Assembly: GCA_031216915.1 (NCBI GenBank)
Contig: CM062289.1
Location: 56,734,577-56,798,576, forward strand
Direction of reading: 5' to 3'
Origin: Pictodentalium vernedei
Lineage: Eukaryota > Mollusca > Scaphopoda > Dentaliida > Dentaliidae
Length of the DNA: 64,000 nucleotides
Of this stretch, positions 53,970 to 64,000 are shown piece by piece. Every line of letters starts with the position of its first letter. Position 1 is the first letter of the stretch. Both the position numbers and the translations under genes were made by a program. The notes under the pieces were generated by a model. It was not told the DNA's origin and searched no databases. It worked only from the letters and a program-made list of their open reading frames with translations.

Positions 53970-54030
53970 GGGACGTTCCGACAGGGGGGGGGGGGGGATA
54001 CACCCCCCCACCCCCCCCAATGAGGACCCT
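53970..54030. repeat. G/C run cluster
   Basis: GGGGGGGGGGGG followed by ATACACCCCCCCACCCCCCCC, which can fold into a G/C hairpin. Confidence 0.7.
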
Positions 54031-54128
54031 GATTTTTAAAAGTTGGAAATTTTATGGTTCAAATTCAAAAGTTGGAAACATTTAGTTCTAAGCAAATATA
54101 GCACTAGTGATTCTTGGTTGAAATACAT

Positions 54129-54377
54129 TTATTCTTGATAGTATGACCCACTAGTTCTTTTTCGCGCAGAACTAAAATGTTGATAATGTTCCAAGTTAGT
54201 AACTGCGTAAGCTAGCAATACATCAAGATTGCGCTTTCGTAAATGCACACAAATAGTGTCAATTTGGAACACCGGGGTCCGCCGATTTTGTCTAATTGCC
54301 TTAAGGCAGGATTCTCTTACGTGAGAGTCCTTCACTGCTCGTCTAAATGTGACGTGCAGTGAAGGGGCCGCACGCAC
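54129..54377 (-). CDS. doubtful 82-codon basic frame
   Basis: Not recognised. Arg/Ser/His-rich (RESCLKAIRQNRRTPVFQID, ICVHLRKRNLDVLLAYAVTN). No splice borders, no second copy in the window. Listed because its composition is more protein-like than neighbouring frames. Confidence 0.15.
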   Translation of the reverse strand: MRAAPSLHVTFRRAVKDSHVRESCLKAIRQNRRTPVFQIDTICVHLRKRNLDVLLAYAVTNLEHYQHFSSARKRTSGSYYQE

Positions 54378-54379
54378 GA

Positions 54380-57300
54380 GTACCCCGCCTTCAGGAAATT
54401 ACGGGAATTGGCGGGCCCCCAATAATGCCGGGCCCCGGGGTTACTACCCCCCGTCCCTCCCTCTCGACGGCCCCGCACAATATAGCAGTATCATGTACCA
54501 CAAGAAGTCTTTTGTTAGGCCAATTACAAAGTCTACTCATAATTATGGAGAAAAGGCCAAATATCAAGAGAATATTATGTAATTTGTACATAAATCTATA
54601 AAGAAAATTCCTTCTCAAACCGATCATCAATAAATGTGATCGATTAATTTGAAATAAATGATCGCTTTGTATTTTTGACAACTTGACCCTGCTCTGAACT
54701 GCAATACAGTGTTTTCGTGCAAACAGCGCCTCTAGTGGTTGACACCCAACCTTTATTGGAGGATAAAAGTTCCTGGAATTATCCGATTGGTGGAAAATGA
54801 ACCGAGCTCGTAAGTGTGAATAAAATTTTTGAAGTGCATGTTTTGGAAAAGATATAAAATATTGGTGACTATTGTCTTCTGAAATGTGTGAGAGAAGATT
54901 AAAATTGGGTGGGAGTAGGTAAAAATATTTCTATTTCATTCAGTGCGAAACTGGACGGGAGTATAGGAAGCTCCAAATTTAAAGGCAAAATTCACATGGC
55001 GACCTATATTTTTTTTCAGTATCTTTTTTTCATGATATGATGAACTAAATGGATAGATGGTTGTTTTTGCCCAAATCAGCTTGATGAGATGAGGAGAGGA
55101 GGAAAGATTAGTACTGTCGTCAATGGAAAAAACCACTGTATTGTAACCTATTGACAATAACGTAATTTAATTTCAGCTACTGTTGACCTAACTGTGCTTA
55201 TCCTACATCATGTAGAATGTTGTTTGGCATTCAAGTTTCAAAAAGAAAACTGGTAACCGAAGTCTTGTTTCGAAACTGTTTCCGTGAAGTCGTATGTAAA
55301 TTAAGTGAAAATAAGATGAAAATTTATAAAATACTTATGTAAGGCGCGAATTATTCTATTTATTTCATCTGTTTGCCTTTGTCGCACGGTAGGGTTCGCC
55401 TGGTGAGTATAAAGCTTGTTTTCGACCCTGGATCTGTTTGGTTTCAACACGACATTGGCGAGATATCGAGGGAATCCCATGTGACGTCACGCCTTATCTA
55501 AAAATACTTTAGTTTAGTTTAAACAGTATTTATTTCAGATAAAATAAGTTCTCAAAGAACAACATTGAATATTCACAAAAGTATAGGTATGGTATACTTC
55601 ATATATGATTCCATAGTGTTTTCGCTAATTTCTCTAAAAATGGAATCGTTAAAAGCCAGATACTTATTGATGCAGTTGCTTCGAAGAGAATACTAAAAAT
55701 AGCCCATTTGATGTTTGTTCGACAGTTATTGGACACAAAAGACTGTTGCCAAAATAAGAGTGAAAATGAGAGAGCGCGAGAGGGTGAGGTCGGGGTCGGG
55801 TTAGGGATTATTGTCGAATAAACTGCTAGCTCAGCATGCTGTTGGGCAAACTGGTTTCAATTAACAGAGGATTGGCGTATTGTTATAACACGCCGTTATC
55901 AGAAGTGAAAACATTTTCTTCCCATTCGACTGTCCCCCCCACCCCCCCCCCCCAACACACACTTCAACAACATAAAATAAAATAAATAGAAAAAAATAAT
56001 TAAAAAAGCCAGGCAAAACCGCAAAACATAGACACTAAATGATCGTTATGAAGTAAAAACAACCACGGTCAAAACGGTAAGCAAATTTTTTTTAAAAAGG
56101 TCATTAAAAAGAATGAAACAAACCCGAAATACCCCCAATTGGAAACATAATTCCCCGACAAAAGCTGTGCGAATGTATGTGTGATGAATAAACAGCTCAC
56201 AAATAACAATGGGATTACCTTCATAGACAAGTGATTATGGATATGTTAATTACAGGTGTGAAGGAATTAGAGCCAAGGCAAAATGAAGTGTTACAGTTGT
56301 AACTGAACTAATTTACCCTGATGCATAGGTAAATTAAAAAAAAAATGAATGCCGATTGAAAAACATGGTCTGAAATCTTTCTGGTGGGGGCGAAAGTTCT
56401 TCGGGGGGAGGAGCGGTCCTCTCGCCCCCTCCCCCGTGGTTGCAGGTTCAGTGGTTCAGTCAGTAGTGTTTCAGTTGAAAGGTGTGACGTCAACGTTGTG
56501 CATTCAAGTCTGTTCATATGGTTTGTTAACTGATTGGACCTTCGAACATGCACAAATATGGGCATTGGAACGATCATATGGGAAATCGAATAATCTCAAC
56601 TGGACGTATAATTATCACCAACTCCGATCTACGATTTTACCAACTGGGCGTATAAAAAAAATCGATAAGGTGACATTATATTTTGAACCGTTTCAGTAGC
56701 ACCTAACCTCCTTCGTTGTTATGGTTGATAGTTTCTGGTGTGGAATTGAACGCCGAATCTGTCGATCTATGATTTTAACATGTTACATTTGTGCGAACAT
56801 GTGAAAAACGATATTTGAAGGAGAAATTTATTTTCTGAGATGATCAGCAGGCGTTTTTTCATACTACAAGAGTCGATTTTTCCATTAAGTTGTGTTGTTT
56901 CATTGTTAAATATTGTTTTATATAACATACTTACTGATTTTGCATTCTTCGGTCATTCCTTTTATTAAAAAAATCTTATTTTCGGTGATCTTTGATATGC
57001 TGCGACTAAAACTTTGAGATAAAAATAGAAATCTCTCGCCTCGCTTATCCCCACTTCCGGCTAAAGGTTTAATACGGTTTATACCCTGTGGTATTCAGAT
57101 GAGAACATGTGAGATTTCATCTTTCTCCAAACAGTCATTGGTTGTTACAGACCTAGGAAACAATGATTTATTTCGGGGACAGTCCGTGACGAGTCTGTTA
57201 ATCATAGCTCGTTCCATGTTCTATATCCAGATTTCTACGAGATACGGTACACATTCTAGTATATTTGTTCATTTGGAGTTTTATTATTGGAATTAATTGT

Positions 57301-57960
57301 GCACCTGAATGGGGTCGCCTGTTGGTTGCCTTAGAAGCGTGTTTGCTCAAACAGATACTTTCCATTGGGATTCAATTGGACAAGTGTATGGTTGTACACT
57401 TCTATCACCGATTTTCGACCTATCTACGTATTCCGACTCCAGTATACGTTAGAAGCATGTGCTGTTAATTACCGGGATCGCCACAATAGCCTTAGCTTCT
57501 GAAGTGGCATTAAGCACCAATAATTAATAACTGGATGCCTGTTCGGCAAATATATATTGATTATTTGCTCCAGCTTGCTAAGTGTGTAACAATGAGTGAA
57601 GTTGTTTTGTCTGTAGATTATTACTGATCCTAGATACATCTTGTTTATTATTTATATATGGTGTGTGTTTGTGGGGGTTAGTCTCCCACTCTTAAATACA
57701 CCATCCTAATTTATGAGGCTTAGTCCAGACTAGCCTTAAAATTGGGGGCTGGTTATACCCAATTAGCATAATCATTCATGCTAAGATTACAGAATTACTT
57801 GGATATGGCTCCTTATTTATGATATGTCTTCTCTATTATTGTGTAGAGAGACATACATGTAATTCCTTTTAAATTTAATCTCCTTTCACCTTGGAATGCA
57901 AGCTTAGGATCTTTATTTGGTCTTCTAATTCTTAAGTCCTAGGCTCTCCACCATTTTATA
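54380..57960. other. gene-free stretch
   Basis: AT-rich DNA with no supported exon. Notable bits: GGGCCCCCAATAATGCCGGG (54413), a CCCCCCACCCCCCCCCCC block (55935-55953), GGGGGAGGAGC...GCCCCCTCCCCC (56404-56434), and a worn SINE-like tail CAATAGCCTTAGC..GGCATTAAGCACCAATAATTAA (57486-57530). Confidence 0.35.
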
Positions 57961-57970
57961 ATTCAGCAAA

Positions 57971-58315
57971 GTCTGAGCCATTGGTTATTAGTATAAAAAT
58001 ATGATAAATTTAAAGTAATTTGTATATTTTTTATACTTACCAATGGCCCAGACGGTGATGGCACTCATACCTCCCGCTGAGTTGTTAAATAGTACGCTCA
58101 TCTACAAAGAATGATGTTGGCGTCAATTCCTGTCTCTTCCTGACTGCTGCGCATGCGCAGATGGTAAAAGTATGAAGGGCCAGATAGGACTATTAATTTT
58201 CGGTATTGTATGCAAATTTGGGGGTTCAAAATTTGTGTTTGGCCTGAATTATGGAGATTAGCACCAGCTAAGTCTGGGTCATTGGTAAGTATAAAAAATA
58301 TATAAATTACTATAA
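57971..58315. mobile_element. MITE with TACTTACCAATGGCCCAGAC ends
   Basis: TTATACTTACCAATGGCCCAGAC (58033) and GTCTGGGTCATTGGTAAGTATAA (58274) are inverted ends of about 35 bases bounding roughly 0.27 kb. A third, right-type end (GTCTGAGCCATTGGTTATTAGTATAA, 57971) lies just to the left, from an abutting older copy. Superfamily unknown. Confidence 0.65.
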
Positions 58316-58319
58316 ATTT

Positions 58320-59290
58320 TTTAACTTTCGTTGAAAAACAAGGCTGTCAGTGGCTATCTTGGATTTGAATATAAATTGTCCAACAATTCCTTTAGCACAG
58401 CAGCTCTCACCCGATCGGTCCCGAATTTCATATGTAGCTTTTGGGCAGTGTCTAGATGGGAGTTATCAAATTTTTTCTGAATTTTGTTAAAAAAACATGG
58501 CCGCCTGTGGCCATCTTAGATTTGGCAAATAAATTGCCAACAATTCCATTAGCACACCCCCACAGGCCGCATCTCTCATCCAATCTTTTTCAAATTTCAT
58601 ATGTAGCTTTGGTGTGGTGTCTAGATGGGAGCTTTTGAATTTTTCTAAATTTTGTTCAAAAATATGGCTGCCAGCTACCATCTTGGATTTGGATATAAAT
58701 TGTCCAACAATTCCTTTAGCACAACCCCTACAGATCGCAGTTCTCACCCGATCAATCCAAATTGCATATGTTTCTTTAGGGCAATGTCTAGACTGGAGGT
58801 ATCAAATTTTTCTGAATTTCCTTAAAAAACATGGCCGCCGGTGGCCATCTTAGATTTGGCATATAAATTGCCAACAATTCCATTAGCACACCCTACAGGC
58901 TGCATCTCTCACCTAATCTTTTTCAAATTACATATTTAGCTTTGGTGTGATGTCCAGATGGGAGCTATCGAATATTTCTGAATTTTGTTGAAAAACATGG
59001 CTGGCAGTGGCCATCTTGGATTTGGCATATAAATTGACAACAATTCCATTAGCAGACCCTACAGGCTGCACCTCTCACCCAATCTTTTCCAAATTTTATA
59101 TGTAACTTTAGTATGATGTCCAGATGGGAGTTGTCAAATTTTTCTGCATTCTGTTGCAAAAGATAGCTGCCACCAGCCATCTTGGATTTGACATATAAAT
59201 TGTCAACAATTCTTTTACTACACACAACAGGCCCCATCTCTCACCTAATTTTTTTCAGATTTCATATGTAGTTTTGGTGTGATGTCTTTT
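58320..59290 (+). repeat. 167-bp tandem array, about 6 units
   Basis: The TCTAGATGGGAG anchor or its variants occurs at 58451, 58620, 58787, 58953 and 59119 (intervals 169, 167, 166, 166). Units carry TGGCCATCTTGGATTTGG, AACAATTCCTTTAGCACA and CCCGATC..TCCAAATTTCATATG. Unrelated in sequence to the array at 30640. Confidence 0.95.
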
Positions 59291-59532
59291 CTGTAGAAAC
59301 TTGAGTGAATGACATGGCATTACTGGATCCTTCTATTTAGTTCAGTCCCTTGGACAAGTTGAGCTGCAGTGTCATTTATCAACCTAAGGCCTAAAAATTA
59401 AAAAATCTGTTTCTCAGGCCCTCTTGGGTGCCACATGCTCTCTTTTTATAACCAATTTAAACTTTAAAAAAATTAAAATTAAATGGTTTATGTCTGATAT
59501 TTTACCCAAGTTAAAAAAATTGATGAATTTGT

Positions 59533-59605
59533 CCCTTGAGTGTAGAAGGCTTCGCAATGCTTTAGCATTGCAAAGCCTTCTTACACGCAAGGGATGAAAT
59601 ACACC
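59533..59605. repeat. hairpin
   Basis: TTGTCCCTTGAGTGTAGAAGGCTT and AAGCCTTCTTACACGCAAGGGAT pair, and the centre GCAATGCTTTAGCATTGC is self-complementary. Confidence 0.8.
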
Positions 59606-60129
59606 ACCACCCATGCTATTCTGTAGATTATGAGGCCTAAAACTTGAACCAAGAACATGAACTTTTGATGGCAAAGAAGTAATTACTGAAATAAAAAATA
59701 AAATAAAAAACCGCTCGCCCGCATGTAATTTCACAAATAATGGCCCGAGAAACAGAAGATCTACTTTGTGTGGCCTAATCTAGAGAAATGTTAACAGCCT
59801 TATCACCTACAACAAAAAAATTTCATGATTCTCAAGCAATTTTTCCTCAGTTTTATAATGAGGGAGGGTGGCTTTTATTATGTGGCAAACCAATGTTTTC
59901 AGCAGTGAAAATTTCCCATAATGTAGTTGAAAATTTAACCAACTATATCTTGTTTGACATAGCTCTGTGAACTCTGTCAAACAAGAGAAAGAGTTTGTTA
60001 AATATTTTTCCTACAAATGCAAAATAGTGTTATAGAAGAGATTTCCAGGTGAAAAAAGGTGATGAGGCACATTTTCTGTGACGTGGGAGGTGCATGAGAA
60101 ACCAGAATTATTTTTTTTTTAACTGGTTG

Positions 60130-60275
60130 AGTGCTCTGAGGGCTTTCAGAAAAATGAGGGTACCAGAGCAAAGTCGAGATTTTTCTTGTTCATGTTTCAT
60201 ATTCAGTCAAACACAAATAATATTTTGTTTATATAAATTTGTTTTATGACAAAATATTGGAGAGTGCATATTGGC
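60130..60275 (+). repeat. dispersed repeat, partner at 63030-63160
   Basis: AAAATGAGGGTACCAGAGCAAAG, TGTTCATGTTTCATATTCA and TATTTTGTTTATATAAATTTGTT recur at 63048-63140 in the same order. Confidence 0.7.
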
Positions 60276-60597
60276 ACTCCCCAATAATTTGTAATTAAAC
60301 AATTGTTGAATAACAAATTAAGACCACCAAAAAATAATCTAGCCCTCAACCAGTTAATAATGCTGATGTACATATTAATACTTTGCTGTTCCCTTGCTTA
60401 TGAAATCTGCAAAAAGAGTTATCTGAAACAAATGGGTTGGCTAAAAAAGTATGGTATCCTTTTTTTTTTTTGAGTTGCCTCAATTTCCAGTTTATACAGG
60501 AAACTTATGACAACTAACTGAATAATTTTCTCTGTGCAGTTTGATTTTCCATTCTCCAGTAGCTGTTGGTCGTATCAACTCTTCATTTTGTTTTCAG

Positions 60598-60816
60598 CCT
60601 GCATCTAAGGATCAGATAATGCCAATATTGAAAAGGCAAGAGCTAATGTACCAGCCAAACCATCTAAAGCAAAGAAACAGCAAGCAGCAGCAACATCTGC
60701 CCCAACTGCTCCAGCAGCTAGTGCCCAGCAGCCAAAAACAAGTTCTAAAAAAGATGTTGATGATGAGTCCATCTACTAAAGCCGCTACAAAAACATCAAA
60801 AACTAAACCAGGAAAG
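60598..60816 (+). CDS. Lys/Ala/Pro-rich exon of an unidentified host gene
   Basis: Acceptor TTCATTTTGTTTTCAG ends 60597; donor GGAAAG/GTAGGA at 60817. The length of 219 is a multiple of three. One frame is open throughout (PASKDQIMPI ... STKAATKTSKTKPGK). However, between about 60612 and 60770 a second frame is far more protein-like (NIEKARANVPAKPSKAKKQQ, AAATSAPTAPAASAQQPKT, SSKKDVDDES), while the beginning and end suit the first. Two compensating one-base indels, in the genome or the assembly, would explain this. A charged flexible linker seems likely. The gene was not identified; no neighbouring exon was seen. Confidence 0.45.
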
Positions 60817-60939
60817 GTAGGATCAATCTTAAAAGATTTCATTAACTGTTGAGTGTTAGAAGCCACTATCAAGCTTGCAACCAGGGTCAGACGTAGGGGG
60901 GGGGGGGTGCATGTAGGGGGGGCCACCTCCCCAACCTGG

Positions 60940-61150
60940 ACATAATCCCATCATTTTTCCATCGAGAATCATTTTACCCCCCCACATGTGCGCCGGGCCG
61001 ACCATGGTTTGGCCTGGCATGGAAAAATTTTCAAATTTGGCATTAAAAGGAGCAATTTCCTCTTCTCTGAAGGATCAATTCCTACTTCAACATACACCAG
61101 AAAGTTTTATTTTTTCTACTCAAATAACAAAATTCATTATTTTATTTTTT
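60940..61150 (+). repeat. local ~245-bp repeat, unit 1
   Basis: GGGCCGACCATGGTTTGGCC, TTTGGCATTAAAAGGAGCAA, GAAGGATCAATTCCTACTTC and AACAAAATTCATTATTT. The array continues at 62140 after an inserted element. Confidence 0.75.
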
Positions 61151-62125
61151 TAGTCGAGTTGTGACGAAGTCAAACTCGACTTATAGTTTGGTGAATGGCG
61201 GGGCGGGCGGGCGTAAACAATTGGTTCCGGATGATAACTTGATAGTGGTTCAACTCACATTCATTAAACTTCATACGTAGGTTGGTCTTGGTGGGAGGAA
61301 GAACCCTATTGATTTTGGACATGCTACGTCGAAGGTCAAGGTCACAGTGACCTTGAACGTAGTAAATCTTAAACAATTGGTTTCCGGATGATAACTTGAT
61401 AATGGTTCAACTCACATTCATGAAACTTCATAGGTAGATTGGCCTTGGTGAGGGGAAGAACCCTATTGATTTTGGACTCGCAATGTCAAAGGTCAAGGTC
61501 ATCGTGACCTTGAACATAGTAAATCACAACAATTCCTTTCCGGATGATAACTTGATAGTAGTTCAACCTACATTTACGAAACTTCATAGGTGGGTTGGCC
61601 TTGGTGCGAGGAAGAACTCTATTGATCTTGGACTCACCAGATCAAAGGTCAAGGTCACAGTGACCTTTAACATAGTATATCGCAACAGATTGGTTTCCGG
61701 ATGATAACTTGATAGTGGTTCAACCTAGAGTCATTGAAACTTCATAGGTGTGTTGGCCTTGGTGCGAGGAAGAACCCTATTGATCTTGGACTCACCAGGT
61801 CAAAGGTCAAGGTCACAGTGACCTTGAACATAGTATATCGCAACAATTGGTTTCCGGATGATAACTTGATAGTGGTTTCAACCTAGAGTCATGAAACTTT
61901 ACAGGCGTGTTGGCCTTGGTGCGAGGAAGAACCCTATTGATGTTGGACTCACCAGGTCAAAGGTCAAGGTCACAGTGACCTTGAACATAGTATATCGCAA
62001 CAATTGGTTTCCGGATGAGAACTTGATAGTGGTTCAACCTAGAGTCATGAAACTTCATAGGTGTGTTGGCCTTGGTGCGAGGAACTGTTGTCACAACTCG
62101 ACATTGGATCGGTGATCCTGAGCGG
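61151..62125 (+). mobile_element. 157-bp array element with GTCGAGTTGTGAC ends
   Basis: GTCGAGTTGTGAC (61153) and GTCACAACTCGAC (62090-62102) are perfect inverted ends, the right one followed by the conserved ATTGGATCGGTGATCC. Between them are about six units of exactly 156-157 bp (CCGGATG anchor at 61227, 61384, 61540, 61697, 61854, 62011). It interrupts the local 245-bp repeat. A truncated relative is at 48285-48880. No protein encoded. Class uncertain; Helitron-like is possible. Confidence 0.8.
61336..61985. promoter_or_regulatory. five palindromic nuclear-receptor-like sites
   Basis: TCAAGGTCA, three bases, TGACCTTGA occurs once per unit near 61336, 61493, 61650, 61808 and 61965. GGTCA-n3-TGACC is the consensus oestrogen-response palindrome and TCAAGGTCA the ERR/SF-1 type extended half-site. 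Binding is inference. Confidence 0.5.
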
Positions 62126-62139
62126 CATTTTTTTTTATT

Positions 62140-62700
62140 TCTTTGAATTGACCATCCTGAATCATTTCCCCCCCCCCCCCCCCCCCCTCATAGTGACTAA
62201 ATTCCACTGATTTGGACACACCATGCCAAGCACATGTAACTTTTGAATTACCATTCTTAATTAGCACACACACCTCACCCCCCCACCCCCACCCCCCCAC
62301 AATAGTGACTAAATTCCACTAATTTGGATATACCGTGTCAAGGACATGTGTGCGGGTCGATCATGGTTCAACCTGGCATGGGAAAATTTTAAAATTTGGC
62401 ATTAAAAGGAGCAATTTCCTGTCTTCTGAAGGATCAATTTCTGCTTCATCATACCCCAAAAAGTTTTATTTTTTCTGCTTAAATAACAAGATTCATTATT
62501 TGCGATTTTTTATATCTGTCCACTAACTTTTGAAGGACCATTCAGAATCATTTTATCCTCTCCACCTCCACAAAGTCACTAAATTCCACTAATTTGGATA
62601 CTCTTTGCCAAGCACATGTGCCCCGGGCCGACCATGGTTCCACCCGGCGTGTAAAAATTTTAAAATTTGGCATTAAAAGGTGCAATTTCCTGTCTTTGTC
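62140..62700 (+). repeat. local ~245-bp repeat, further units
   Basis: TAGTGACTAAATTCCACT(A/G)ATTTGGA occurs at about 62193, 62303 and 62573. TTTGGCATTAAAAGG occurs at 62394 and 62668. Interrupted by C runs (62168-62187 and 62278-62298). Confidence 0.75.
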
Positions 62701-63159
62701 CCCTGGAAAGCCTCTATTTACGAGAGCATTTCCCCTACTTTCATTTACCAGTAACCACTCATCTTTTCTGTTAATTAGTTAATGTTTCGTATTGTCATAG
62801 TTGTGTATAATCTGTGTGTTGAATAAACACCTCAAATATAACAATAGAGACTCAGTCATGGGATTATATTCAACGTAATTACAGGTGGAAACTGACAACT
62901 CTTAGTTAATTCACTGGTAGATAAAATAGATCAAAATGAAATTTTTCTAGAGGGGGGGGTGTGTGTGTTTCCCGGGGGGTGCCCCCATCCCAGTCCCCCC
63001 CCCCCCCCCCCCCTGGTTGCAGGCCTGGCCACTATCGGGGGCTTGAAAAAAAATGAGGGTAACAGAGCAAAGACCAATATTTTCCTTGCTCATGTTTCAT
63101 ATTCATCCAAACGCAAATGGTATTTTGTTTGTATAAATTTGTTCTGTTACAAAGTATTG

Positions 63160-63680
63160 GAAAGTCCCGTTGCACATGTAAACTTGTGGAGGGAACTACT
63201 TCCACAGTTTTAGCCACATTTTCATGAAACTTCACAAAAATGATCAACATGATGAGGAGCAGTGTGTGACAATTTTTTTCCCGATCGGATTCAAGATGGC
63301 CGACTAGTGACCGTATTGGATTTTTAGCTGCGACTATCAGCTCTATAAGTGGCAATGTCGGTCTGTCTGTCTGTCTGGCGGTCGGTCGGTCGGTCGGTCG
63401 GTGACCAACGAATTTGTCTGTGACCAACAACTTTCAAAACTCAATAACTTTTGAAATACTCGATGGAATGACTTTATATTTGGCATGTAAGTGTATCTTA
63501 TTGATGTCTAGCCACTGTTCAATGCATGTGTTGTTCCAAATATTTTTCTTGGAGTTATGGCCCTTGATGAACTTATAATTTTGTGAAATTGCACCACCCG
63601 TCGCAGCTACGGCGTCGATGTCGCGATTTTTTTTTTATGTAAACTTGTGGAGTGAACTACTTGGCACCAACATCCTAGTG
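63160..63680 (+). repeat. dispersed repeat with TCGGTCGG run
   Basis: ATGTAAACTTGTGGAG.GAACTACTT occurs at both 63177 and 63638, bracketing a (GTCT)n(GGTC)n block (63360-63410) and TTCTTGGAGTTATGGCCCTTGATGAACTT. This layout is typical of array-type dispersed repeats, here with a single unit. Confidence 0.6.
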
Positions 63681-63904
63681 AAACAATACTGAAACATACT
63701 CACTACTTGACCTCCATTGGCAGTAGTGATCAACCGATTAGCAAAAATGACTGCTGACCGATTACTGGTTATTTGAGCTCACAATCTGCCGATTCCGATG
63801 CCGATTCCGATTGTAATACCATGCACTACTAGACAAGTTGAGGCTCGCAAAGAACTACATTAAATTGAACATATTTTACAGTATTTGCTGTCCGTTCACT
63901 ACTA

Positions 63905-64000
63905 GATTCTCCGTGGGAACTCTGGGAAATGAAGCAGTGCCTGTTCACTGTGGTAAACAGGCTCTGTTTTACTGGTAAAATAGGACTCGGTCTCCAATGC
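63905..64000 (+). repeat. SINE family 2, 5' part, cut by the window end
   Basis: TCTCCGTGGGAACTCTGGGA, GAAGCAGTGCCTGTTCACTGTGGTAAACAGGC and ACTGGTAAAATAGGAC match 25972-26060 in order. Confidence 0.75.

Noticed and set aside
59414-59734. 106-codon minus-strand frame
   Set aside because: Spans the hairpin at 59533 and simple A/T runs; no motif.
61891-62115. Repeated plus-strand frames with RSKVKVTVTLNIVY
   Set aside because: Translations of the 157-bp array unit, recurring with its period.
63032-63430. 132-codon minus-strand frame
   Set aside because: Covers a (GGTC)n block (translating as PTDRPT repeats) inside a dispersed repeat.

Overview
This looks like a stretch of a marine invertebrate genome, probably a lophotrochozoan such as a mollusc or brachiopod; that placement is inference. 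It is AT-rich, has almost no long open frames, and contains spliceosomal exon borders, tRNA-derived SINEs, DNA transposons, a Ty3/Gypsy element and many long C/G homopolymers. It also has tandem-repeat elements of the kind common in bivalves and similar animals. Two 100-N runs (11184-11283, 52462-52561) are assembly gaps of unknown size. There is no prokaryotic gene, operon, CRISPR array or rRNA gene.

Host coding sequence is sparse. The best supported is a two-exon gene end on the + strand (35099-35265 and 38058-38190). Its acceptor, donor, phase and stop codon agree across a 2.8 kb intron. A Lys/Ala/Pro-rich symmetric exon lies at 60598-60816. Weaker candidates are a 170-residue ORF at 7849-8361, a 30-residue ORF behind a splice acceptor at 10123-10215, a 115-residue minus-strand open frame inside a transposon at 11804-12151, and short frames at 53698-53883, 49817-50110 and 54129-54377.

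Layout. 1-3707: minus-strand Ty3/Gypsy element (integrase, protease, gag, primer site, LTR) lodged in a SINE. 4.5-7.6 kb: TTAA-flanked MITEs and long hairpins. 7.8-10.7 kb: ORF, then a promoter-like repeat module and a possible first coding exon. 11.3-13.2 kb: gap, a SINE, and a 1.3 kb inverted-repeat element inside a 167-bp repeat. 13.6-15.3 kb: hAT-like element with a Tc1-like element nested in it, whose middle is replaced by telomere-like repeats. 16.6-20.7 kb: a palindromic satellite, then a giant inverted repeat with about 1.3 kb arms. 21-29 kb: AT-rich spacer with MITEs and SINEs. 29.9-33.5 kb: element built on sixteen 167-bp units. 34-38 kb: LINE scrap and the host gene end. 39.1-39.9 kb: ACCATGGT-rich palindromic satellite. 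40-41.2 kb: second hAT-like copy, without the Tc1 insertion. 43.3-48.3 kb: a diverged tandem segmental duplication. 48.3-49.4 kb: array with nuclear-receptor-like palindromes, a 90-base poly(G) run, and an inverted copy of the promoter-like module. 50.7-53.3 kb: repeats and a second Tc1-like copy cut by a gap. 54-58 kb: mostly unexplained DNA. 58.3-64 kb: further 157- and 167-bp arrays, the Lys/Ala-rich exon and SINE fragments.

The elements can be ordered by nesting: the Tc1-like copy is younger than its hAT-like host, one MITE is younger than a SINE, and another MITE predates the segmental duplication. Observations most worth following: the telomere-like patch in the Tc1 deletion, the duplicated promoter-like module, the array of palindromic AGGTCA-type sites, and the recurrence of 157-169 bp periods in unrelated arrays. 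No single new multi-gene system could be demonstrated.
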